Source: Erythrobacter sp. UBA3075 (GTDB lineage Bacteria > Pseudomonadota > Alphaproteobacteria > Sphingomonadales > Sphingomonadaceae). From it: 5,088 bases of DNA. The stretch spans positions 6,502 through 11,589 of the forward strand of contig DFBR01000086.1 of NCBI GenBank assembly GCA_002367375.1, read 5' to 3'. Below are positions 1 to 5,088 of the stretch, in pieces (within the stretch, counting starts at the first letter, position 1; every line of letters begins with the position of its first letter). Made by a program: the position numbers and the translations under genes. The notes beneath the pieces were generated by a model. It saw only the letters and a list, made by a program, of their open reading frames with translations. It made no database searches and was not told the DNA's origin.

Positions 1-1164
1 TCTGTATTGTGCTTCGGCCTCGATCTGCCCCGCCTCGGCCTGGTCGATGCCCGCAGCAGTCCGCCCGAAATCGAGGAAGCCCCACTGCAATTGCGGCACC
101 GCGATGGCCGAAAGATTACTAAGGTCGAACACATCGGAAAGGGAGGTACCCCCGATCCCGAGAATGCCCATAAACGAAATCTTGGGGTAGCGCGCCGCCT
201 CTACCACACCGATCCGTGCTGTGGCGGCGGCGATGTTTCGTTCCGCAGCACGTATGTCGGGTCTCCGTGCGATGAGCGATGCGGGATCGCCGATGCTCAC
301 CTGCTCGGGCGGAAGCGGTAACGGCGCTGGGCCTGCGAGGAAATCATCCAGGGTTCCGGGGGCTTGCCCGACGAGAACCGCCAAGGCGTTGAGATAGATC
401 GCCGCATCAGCTTCTGCCGCCGCAAGATCGGCGTTCAAAGACTGAAGAATGTTATTCGCCTGACCTACCGGGAACGCGGCGATCGTGCCCTGCTGGAAAC
501 GCTGGATCACCAATTGTAGGCTTTCCTCTTGCAAGGCCACTTGCTGGCGCAGCAATTCGATACGCAATTGGCGCTCGCGCAAGGCAACATAGGCGTGTGC
601 GACCTCGGCCGTCAGCTGAACTTGGGCATCGGCTGCAGTGGCGACAGAACCAGCTGCGAGCGCATTGGCTGCTTCGATAGTTCGCTGCTGACCGCCTGCC
701 AGATCGATCTCCCAATTGGCGCTGACCCCCAGATTATAAATGCTGAGCGTGGAGTTTTCCTCATCGCTCTCGGGCCCGCCTTGGGGCGGCCCGCTATCCG
801 ACTGAATATCCAGTCCCGGCACTTCGGCTTGAATGCTCGTCGCTTGGGCGCCAGCCACCGGCCAGCGATTGGCACGTTCCTGTCGCACCGAAGCGCGGGC
901 CTGCGTGACCCTTGCTTGCGCAGCTTCAAGTCCCGGATTGTTGGCAATTGCCATTTGCTCGAGATCGGTCAGTACAGGATCGTCGAGTGCGACCCACCAT
1001 TCGGCAAGTAAAGGCGCGGTGGAGGACACTTCGGTGGTCTGTCGAGCGAAAGCGCCCTCGGGCATTCCGGCTCCCGCAATGTCCGGAGGACCGGCATAAT
1101 CAGGCCCCACAGTGCACGCTGACAGGAAGGCCAAAACCAGCAGGGGTGTGATTGGATTTTTCAT
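1..1164 (-). CDS. NodT-type outer-membrane efflux lipoprotein (TolC-like outer-membrane factor), C-terminus cut off by window edge
   Basis: Outer-membrane channel of a tripartite efflux pump; as a trimer it would carry substrate from the periplasmic adaptor to the outside. The reading frame is open from the ATG at 1164 to base 1 (388 codons, no stop); family members are usually about 450-500 residues, so roughly the last fifth is missing. Visible: a short signal peptide ending in the lipobox LSAC with Cys17 as lipidation site, followed by the TVGPDY stretch typical of NodT lipoproteins; the E-WW---DDPVLTDL region at 55-68; alpha-barrel helices around 69-100 and 165-225; a first beta hairpin at about 105-155 ending in NWEIDL; and the second-repeat signature ARRPDIRAAE (299-308) with ARIGVVEAARYPKISF (316-331), then WGFLDFGR (361-368). 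It is last in the operon, 7 nt after the antiporter stop. Family assignment is strong; the exported compound cannot be read from it. Confidence 0.95.
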   Translation of the reverse strand, partial: MKNPITPLLVLAFLSACTVGPDYAGPPDIAGAGMPEGAFARQTTEVSSTAPLLAEWWVALDDPVLTDLEQMAIANNPGLEAAQARVTQARASVRQERANRWPVAGAQATSIQAEVPGLDIQSDSGPPQGGPESDEENSTLSIYNLGVSANWEIDLAGGQQRTIEAANALAAGSVATAADAQVQLTAEVAHAYVALRERQLRIELLRQQVALQEESLQLVIQRFQQGTIAAFPVGQANNILQSLNADLAAAEADAAIYLNALAVLVGQAPGTLDDFLAGPAPLPLPPEQVSIGDPASLIARRPDIRAAERNIAAATARIGVVEAARYPKISFMGILGIGGTSLSDVFDLSNLSAIAVPQLQWGFLDFGRTAAGIDQAEAGQIEAEAQYR

Positions 1165-1169
1165 TCTTA

Positions 1170-1173
1170 CCTC
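1170..1173 (-). promoter_or_regulatory. Ribosome binding site of the outer-membrane factor, overlapping the antiporter stop
   Basis: On the minus strand the sequence TGAGGTAAGAATG joins the two genes. The antiporter stop TGA (1174-1172) shares bases with a GAGG Shine-Dalgarno core, which lies 5 nt before the ATG at 1164. This supports the chosen start and suggests that ribosomes finishing the antiporter can restart on the next gene. Confidence 0.7.
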
Positions 1174-2725
1174 AATGCATGCTCAAGGATACTTCGCCCC
1201 GAAGCGGACGAAGGAAGAGAGCCAACGGTACCGTCGCAAGCGCGGCGAGGCCCATGACCCAGAAAATGTCGTTATATGTCATGATGAACGCCTCTCGCTG
1301 GATCATACCACCCAGCGATCGCATCGCGGCCTCTGCGCTACCGAGTGCGTGCGTCAAACCATCAAGATAGTCTTGAAGTCGCGGATCGTTGCGCGAAAGT
1401 GTTTCCTCCACCCGCCTGCTATGCAGCCACATCCGCTGGTCCTGAAACGAAGCCAGCGCCGCGAGAGCAAAGGACCCACCCAGATTTCGAGCAGCGTTGA
1501 AGATTCCCGACGCATCGCCGGCATCTTCCTTGGCGACAGATGCGATGGTGGCCTGGTTGAGGAACATCATGGTCAGAATCATTCCGACCCCGCGTATGAG
1601 TTGGCTTTCAATGAACACCGCACCACCCGATTCCGCAGTGAGACTCGTGCTAATAAAGCAACTCAGGGCCATTAGGCCCAAACCGGATGCTACGGCGATT
1701 CTGATATCGATGCGCCGGATCAAGACCGGGAGAAACGGCATTATGAGGAACGCCGGGACGCCCATCCAGAAAATCACCTTGCCAGTTTGAAACGCATTGT
1801 AATCCGAAATGAGCGAGAGAAATTGCGGGATCACGAACATCGAACCATACATTACCATGCCCAAGGCAAGTGCCATGATACTGACACTTGCGAATTGGCG
1901 ATTGAGCAGAATTTTGAGTCGCAAGACTGGCTTCGTGGCCCACCTTTGCCCTGCGAGCAGCAAGCCGAACCCAATCGCCGAGGCAACGGCCAGACTGACA
2001 ATCAGGCTTGATGAAAACCATTCCTCGCGGTGCCCTTCCTCGAGCATGACCGTCAGCCCCCCAAGGCCGAGGACCAATCCCAGGATGCCCGCCCAATCAG
2101 CGTTACGCAGGTAATCCCAATCAGGCTTTTCGTGCGGAAGGCCCAGAAGGAGCAGGAGTAACAGCACTGCGCAAACAGGGATATTTACGAAAAAGGCGTA
2201 GTGCCAACTCAAATTCTCCGTCAGCCACCCCCCCAGCAACGGGCCCAGAACTGGGCCGAGGATCACAGTCATGCCGAACAGAGCCATACCGATCGGTTGC
2301 TGGCCGGGCGGGAGTCGTTTGGCAACAATAGTCATAGCCGTCGGGATAAGCAGGCCGCCCATCAAGCCTTGTCCTGTTCGGCCGATAACCATCGTCGTCA
2401 GGTCGGTGGCGACTCCGCACAGAATAGAAAACCCGGTAAACGCGGTGACCGCTATCAATAGAAGCGTCCTGAGACCCAGAAGCCTTTCAAGCCAGGCGCT
2501 TAGTGGAATGACGACGATTTCTGCGACAAGGAATGAGGTCGCAATCCAAGTTCCTTCGGTGACACTTGCGCCAATCTCACCTTGGATGACAGGGAGAGCC
2601 GAATTGACGATCGAAACGTCGAGCGTTGCCAAAAGCGCCCCAAGGGAGCCTGCTGCAACGGCAATCCACGCTGTCGCATCCGCTCGCTCAGGAGCGCGGC
2701 TAGCTGGCAAGACTTCGGTCGCCAC
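1172..2725 (-). CDS. DHA2-family (EmrB/QacA type) MFS multidrug:proton antiporter
   Basis: Inner-membrane pump subunit that would exchange protons for a drug and pass it to the EmrA-like adaptor. About 517 residues from the GTG at 2725, the usual size for 14-helix DHA2 transporters. Visible (GTG numbering): helix 1 with the DHA2 motif LDVSIVNSALP (35-45); a motif A-like loop AWLERLLGLRTL (77-88); motif B-like GRTGQGLMGG (115-124); the antiporter motif C GPVLGPLLGGW (157-167); WHYAFFVNIP (174-183); the conserved GDASGIFNAARNLGGS (403-418); and a hydrophilic loop at about 427-480 before the last helix, as in EmrB. Start choice: a TTG at 2731 is also in frame and overlaps the adaptor stop, but AGGA abuts it with no spacing, whereas the same AGGA is 6 nt before the GTG at 2725. 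Third gene of the operon. Family very secure; substrate unknown. Confidence 0.96.
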   Translation of the reverse strand: MATEVLPASRAPERADATAWIAVAAGSLGALLATLDVSIVNSALPVIQGEIGASVTEGTWIATSFLVAEIVVIPLSAWLERLLGLRTLLLIAVTAFTGFSILCGVATDLTTMVIGRTGQGLMGGLLIPTAMTIVAKRLPPGQQPIGMALFGMTVILGPVLGPLLGGWLTENLSWHYAFFVNIPVCAVLLLLLLLGLPHEKPDWDYLRNADWAGILGLVLGLGGLTVMLEEGHREEWFSSSLIVSLAVASAIGFGLLLAGQRWATKPVLRLKILLNRQFASVSIMALALGMVMYGSMFVIPQFLSLISDYNAFQTGKVIFWMGVPAFLIMPFLPVLIRRIDIRIAVASGLGLMALSCFISTSLTAESGGAVFIESQLIRGVGMILTMMFLNQATIASVAKEDAGDASGIFNAARNLGGSFALAALASFQDQRMWLHSRRVEETLSRNDPRLQDYLDGLTHALGSAEAAMRSLGGMIQREAFIMTYNDIFWVMGLAALATVPLALFLRPLRGEVSLSMH

Positions 2726-2727
2726 CG

Positions 2728-3861
2728 TCAATCCTGCGCAGCTGCTTCGCGAAGATCATCCAGCTCTCCCCTGGCGGACCGGGTATCCACAGTCGCAACC
2801 ACGGACATTCCAGGGACGAGTAGCCGCTGCACTTCCGGAGAAGCTGAAATTGCAATTCGCACGGTAACGCGCTGCACGATCTTGGTGAAGTTCCCCGTCG
2901 CATTTTCCGGCGGCAGAATAGAAAACTCGGCGCCCGTACCCGGCGCGATACTCTCGACGCGACCGTTGATTTCGAAATCCGACAACGCATCCACTTCGAT
3001 GGTGACGGGCTGTCCCACCCGCATAAGCCCGACCTGCGTTTCCTTGAAGTTGGCTTCGATGAAGAGTTCCTCGACCGGCACTACGCTCATCAGGCGTGTA
3101 CCAGGCTGTACGAACTGCCCTTGGCGAACTACGAGATCGCCGACGCGTCCGGAAATGCTGGCTCGTAAGAGCGTCGACTCCACGTTTAACTGTGCGGCAT
3201 CCAGCTGCGCCCGCGCTGCATCGGCCTGCGACCGGGCCTGACCAATCTGCTCCTCAAGCGTTCCGATGCGGAGCTGTGCAGCACGTACAGCTGCTTGGCT
3301 GGCATCGACCTGCGCTCTTGCCATGCGTGCTTGAGCGCGAAGCTGGTCCAGCCGCTCACGAGGTTCGGCGCCCGTTGCGGCCAGCGGTTCATACCGCCGA
3401 AGTTGATCAGCCGCCAATGCCGCCTCTGCGCGAGCAGCGGTCAATTGAGCCTGTGCCTGAGAAATAGCTGCCCGCTGCTCACCCATCTGCGCGCGCACAG
3501 TTTGAGCGTTAGCGAGCGACGCATCAATTTGGGCCCGGACCTGAGCTTCCTGCGCGCGGTAGTCCCGCACATCCAGCTGAACCAGCGCGGCCCCTTCCTC
3601 TACATCCTGATTTTCTTGCACCAAGACGCGATCGACATAACCCCCTATCTTGGGGGCGACGATGACTGCATCGGCTGCAATGTAGGCATTGTCGGTGCTC
3701 TGAAAATATTTCCCTGAGGTTTGATAGTCCCAATACCACCAGCCACCTGCCAGCAGCAGCAAAATGGCGCCTATGATCAGCGCCAGCTTCACTTTCCGCG
3801 ACTTTATGGGGGACGAACGCTTTGTCGCGTTAAATTCTTCTGAGGTTTCCGTTTCAGTCAC
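2728..3861 (-). CDS. HlyD/EmrA-family periplasmic adaptor (membrane fusion protein)
   Basis: Periplasmic adaptor that would join the DHA2 antiporter to the outer-membrane factor. With the GTG at 3861 it is 377 residues, close to EmrA-type adaptors. Visible: a basic cytoplasmic N-terminus (KRSSPIKSRKVK, 14-25); one membrane anchor at about 26-44; the STDNAYI motif (55-61); the first lipoyl half-motif with APKIGGYVDRVLV (69-81) and VQLDVRDY (94-101); a long Ala/Gln/Arg-rich coiled-coil hairpin at about 102-228; the second lipoyl half with ASISGRVGDLVVRQGQFVQPG (234-254, key residues G238, G241, G248, G254); the EmrA-like LFIEANFKETQVG (266-278); and a C-terminal beta-barrel ending in PGMSVVATVDT (350-360). 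Start choice: an in-frame TTG at 3915 would overlap the hydrolase by 58 nt, while the GTG gives a compact GTGA overlap with a purine-rich site upstream. Function secure, exact start fairly likely. Confidence 0.95.
   Translation of the reverse strand: MTETETSEEFNATKRSSPIKSRKVKLALIIGAILLLLAGGWWYWDYQTSGKYFQSTDNAYIAADAVIVAPKIGGYVDRVLVQENQDVEEGAALVQLDVRDYRAQEAQVRAQIDASLANAQTVRAQMGEQRAAISQAQAQLTAARAEAALAADQLRRYEPLAATGAEPRERLDQLRAQARMARAQVDASQAAVRAAQLRIGTLEEQIGQARSQADAARAQLDAAQLNVESTLLRASISGRVGDLVVRQGQFVQPGTRLMSVVPVEELFIEANFKETQVGLMRVGQPVTIEVDALSDFEINGRVESIAPGTGAEFSILPPENATGNFTKIVQRVTVRIAISASPEVQRLLVPGMSVVATVDTRSARGELDDLREAAAQD
2732..2735 (-). promoter_or_regulatory. Ribosome binding site that decides the antiporter start
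   Basis: On the minus strand the order is AGGA, TTGA, CG, GTG. AGGA (2735-2732) is directly next to the TTG at 2731 but 6 nt before the GTG at 2725, the normal distance. It lies inside the last codons of the adaptor gene, whose TGA is at 2730-2728, so the two genes are probably translationally coupled. Confidence 0.5.
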
Positions 3862-4742
3862 AACGTCTGTTTCTTTCCGTGTACTTGATCGAGGAAGGTG
3901 AGAATGGTCGAACAAAAGGCGTCGTTTCGATCGCCGACGACCATATGCCCGGCTCCGGCAATGTCGGTATAATGCACGTCGGGCACGAGTTCGCGCAGAT
4001 GCGCCACGGCGTCTTCCGATACCATGTCGCTCGACCCGCCCCTGATCAGATGCGCTGGCAGGGTCAATTTGGAGACCGCTTTGCTCAGGGAACTTAATAC
4101 AGCATCACGGCCATCATCGTCGTTGTGGTGCGACTTGGTTAGGGTCTCAATGAACTTTGGATCCCAATGCCAATAATAGCGGCCATTATCACGCCGTCTC
4201 AGATAACGATCAAGATTGCCTGATGATTTCCGTTCGCCGCGGTTCGGAAGATAATCTGCAATGACCTTCGCGGCCTCCTTTGGTGAGGCGAAGCCGTTAT
4301 TGATATGGGCCTGCATGAAACCGATCACGCGCGAAACGCCAGCTTCCTCCATCTTGGGGGCGATATCGACCAGCGTAAGCGATGCAAAGCTGTCTGGCGC
4401 CAATTGCCCGGCGGCGATCATCCCGGCCATGCCGCCAAGGGATGCCCCCACCAATGCAGGCCGCCGGTCCAGCTGATTGGATATCGCAACAAGATCAGCG
4501 GCAAAGTCGCCGATGTCGTAGGCTCCGTCGGCGGACCATTCGCTATCGCCATGGCCACGGAGATCGATGGCTATTGCTCTGTATCCGGCAACTCCCAGAT
4601 CGCACACAACCCGCTTCCACGCCAATCGGGTTTGCCCGCCGCCATGCGCGAGCAAGACGGGAAAACCGTCGCTTGGCCCGGACACGCTCGCGGCGATTTT
4701 CAGACCGGAAAAGCCATCAAAATTGGCATCGTTCGTAGACAT
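3858..4742 (-). CDS. Alpha/beta-fold hydrolase, first gene of the efflux operon
   Basis: Probable cytoplasmic hydrolase of 294 residues, normal for a single-domain alpha/beta hydrolase; no signal peptide or membrane segment is visible. The fold landmarks are in order: the oxyanion-side motif LAHGGGQTR (31-39), DLRGHGDSEW (60-69), the nucleophile elbow VGASLGG (98-104) with Ser101, the acid in RGGSSDMVSEDA with Asp239, and the base in AGAGHMV with His266. The triad is thus complete and the enzyme looks active. The region 130-220 is a helical cap containing RRRDNGRYYWHWDP (182-195), which probably shapes the substrate pocket. A serine nucleophile fits an esterase, lactonase, C-C hydrolase or cofactor-free peroxidase, and argues against a haloalkane dehalogenase or soluble epoxide hydrolase, which use Asp. 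The gene overlaps the adaptor by 4 nt. The ATG at 4742 is the first start, but no clear Shine-Dalgarno precedes it. Reaction and substrate cannot be told. Confidence 0.93.
   Translation of the reverse strand: MSTNDANFDGFSGLKIAASVSGPSDGFPVLLAHGGGQTRLAWKRVVCDLGVAGYRAIAIDLRGHGDSEWSADGAYDIGDFAADLVAISNQLDRRPALVGASLGGMAGMIAAGQLAPDSFASLTLVDIAPKMEEAGVSRVIGFMQAHINNGFASPKEAAKVIADYLPNRGERKSSGNLDRYLRRRDNGRYYWHWDPKFIETLTKSHHNDDDGRDAVLSSLSKAVSKLTLPAHLIRGGSSDMVSEDAVAHLRELVPDVHYTDIAGAGHMVVGDRNDAFCSTILTFLDQVHGKKQTL
3873..3878 (-). promoter_or_regulatory. Likely ribosome binding site of the adaptor gene
   Basis: GGAAAG on the minus strand lies 11 nt before the GTG at 3861, inside the last codons of the hydrolase gene. 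The spacing is a little long, but the GTG overlaps the hydrolase stop as GTGA, a common arrangement for coupled translation. No better site stands before the alternative TTG at 3915. Confidence 0.4.
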
Positions 4743-4750
4743 CCGAGGCG

Positions 4751-4759
4751 CTATATAGT
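4751..4759. promoter_or_regulatory. Possible -10 promoter elements between the divergent genes
   Basis: This AT-rich core reads TATATA on the minus strand (4757-4752) and TATAGT on the plus strand (4754-4759), each close to the TATAAT consensus. I could not place a good -35 box at 16-18 bp for either direction. If the minus-strand element is used, transcription would begin only a few bases before the hydrolase ATG, giving an almost leaderless message. This is a weak call based on base composition and position. Confidence 0.3.
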
Positions 4760-4777
4760 AAAGTGTTTTACAGTAAA
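4758..4777. promoter_or_regulatory. Candidate operator: two overlapping inverted repeats in the divergent promoter region
   Basis: Two perfect short palindromes share an arm. The first is GTAAA-GTGT-TTTAC (4758-4771), the second TTTAC-A-GTAAA (4767-4777). The unit AGTAAA also occurs twice as a direct repeat, starting at 4757 and 4772, 15 bp apart. The block lies between the start codons of the hydrolase (4742) and the MarR gene (4793), next to the possible -10 elements. MarR proteins bind as dimers to AT-rich inverted repeats of about this size and often block divergent promoters, so this is the natural site for the adjacent regulator. Binding itself is inferred. Confidence 0.55.
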
Positions 4778-4792
4778 CTCCTTTATCTTCCC

Positions 4793-5088
4793 ATGAAAAC
4801 GTTTATCAGTGCAGCTGTGACCACAAATGTAGATCAGCAAAGGGCCTCAGAAAGCGCGAGCTTCCTTACGGAAACTGATGAGCTCGTTTTTCTGCTCGAA
4901 GAGGTCCCGAGGCGCCTGCGCCAAGCCTTCGATGAGGCGATCAAGCGCTTTGGGCTGACACGTACACAGTGGCGGACTCTGGCATATGTGTTCCGGTCTG
5001 AAGGGCTCACACAAACAGAGCTGGCCCAATGCGTGGAACTGGAGCGGGCCAGCATCGGTCAGGCGATCGACCGTCTCGAAGAGCTGAA
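4793..5088 (+). CDS. MarR-family transcriptional regulator, C-terminus cut off by window edge
   Basis: DNA-binding regulator, probably a ligand-responsive repressor of the divergent efflux operon. The frame is open from the ATG at 4793 to the right edge (98 codons plus 2 bases); the family is usually about 140-170 residues, so the wing and the C-terminal dimerisation helix are missing. Visible: a 25-residue N-terminal extension, the first dimerisation helix at about 29-53 (DELVFLLEEVPRRLRQ within it), LTRTQWRTLAYV (55-66), and the helix-turn-helix GLTQTELAQCVELERASIGQ (71-90) followed by AIDRLEEL. Start choice: an in-frame TAG at 4736-4738 bounds the frame, leaving GTG 4763, ATG 4793 and GTG 4817. 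None has a good Shine-Dalgarno and the only ATG is preferred. The divergent position 50 bp from a pump operon resembles many MarR/efflux pairs, but unlike E. coli emrRAB the regulator is not in the pump operon. Family secure; start moderate. Confidence 0.92.
   Translation, partial: MKTFISAAVTTNVDQQRASESASFLTETDELVFLLEEVPRRLRQAFDEAIKRFGLTRTQWRTLAYVFRSEGLTQTELAQCVELERASIGQAIDRLEEL

Noticed and set aside
7..321. Plus-strand open frame of 104 codons at the left edge.
   Set aside because: It is antisense to the conserved second repeat of the outer-membrane factor (RRPDIRAAE and following residues).
1650..2096. Minus-strand open frame of 148 codons inside the antiporter gene in another frame.
   Set aside because: It overlaps the antiporter completely, shows no recognisable motif and has no ribosome site; a shadow frame.
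2242..2257. Perfect inverted repeat GGCCCAG-AA-CTGGGCC that could be read as a hairpin or terminator.
   Set aside because: It lies in the middle of the antiporter gene and encodes the Gly/Pro-rich motif C; there is no T-run, so it is best explained by codon constraint.
2582..3241. Long plus-strand open frame (219 codons) opposite the adaptor and antiporter genes; similar ones at 1112-1675, 529-1011 and 2271-2867.
   Set aside because: Their translations are low-complexity, rich in Arg, Ser and Pro, show no family motif, and lie fully antisense to genes with clear conserved motifs.
3641..3656. CCCCC-TATCTT-GGGGG hairpin-like repeat.
   Set aside because: It is inside the adaptor gene, in the PKIGGY lipoyl motif, with no poly-T tail; chance plus codon choice is enough.
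4778..4783. Strong Shine-Dalgarno-like AAGGAG on the minus strand upstream of the hydrolase.
   Set aside because: It is 35 nt before the hydrolase ATG, and no ATG, GTG or TTG in the hydrolase frame follows it at a usable distance.
4834..5055. Minus-strand open frame opposite the MarR gene.
   Set aside because: The plus strand carries an unmistakable winged-helix MarR sequence here; the antisense translation is Ser/Arg-rich with no motif.

Overview
The window holds one compact, minus-strand, four-gene operon and, facing away from it, the beginning of a MarR-family regulator. The gene set (EmrA-like adaptor, DHA2/EmrB-like transporter, NodT-type outer-membrane lipoprotein) means a Gram-negative (diderm) bacterium. 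The moderately high GC, the frequent GTG/TTG-type starts and the protein style fit an alphaproteobacterium, perhaps of the Sphingomonadales. That placement is an impression from the sequence and was not tested by any search.

Layout in the direction of operon transcription (right to left). An alpha/beta-hydrolase gene (4742-3858) comes first. Next is the HlyD/EmrA-type periplasmic adaptor (3861-2728), which overlaps the hydrolase stop by 4 nt. Then comes the DHA2 drug:proton antiporter of EmrB type (2725-1172), starting 2 nt after the adaptor stop. Last is a NodT-type outer-membrane factor (1164 to the left edge, C-terminus missing), starting 7 nt after the antiporter stop with its ribosome site overlapping that stop. 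On the plus strand a MarR-family regulator starts at 4793 and runs off the right edge after 98 codons. Only 50 bp (4743-4792) separate the two divergent start codons, and this AT-rich gap carries two overlapping inverted repeats that look like a MarR-type operator. No stretch over 300 bases lacks a gene.

Working model. The antiporter (inner membrane), adaptor (periplasm) and outer-membrane factor form a complete EmrAB-TolC-style tripartite pump for a small, probably hydrophobic or weakly acidic toxic compound. The regulator probably represses the operon, and perhaps itself, until it binds such a compound. The cytoplasmic hydrolase at the head of the operon, with a full Ser-Asp-His triad, is the unusual part: it may hydrolyse the same compound or a conjugate of it. 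Pump architecture and regulator family are secure. The substrate, the hydrolase reaction and the repression are inference. I found no RNA gene, mobile element, CRISPR array or convincing terminator, and nothing that amounts to a wholly new system.
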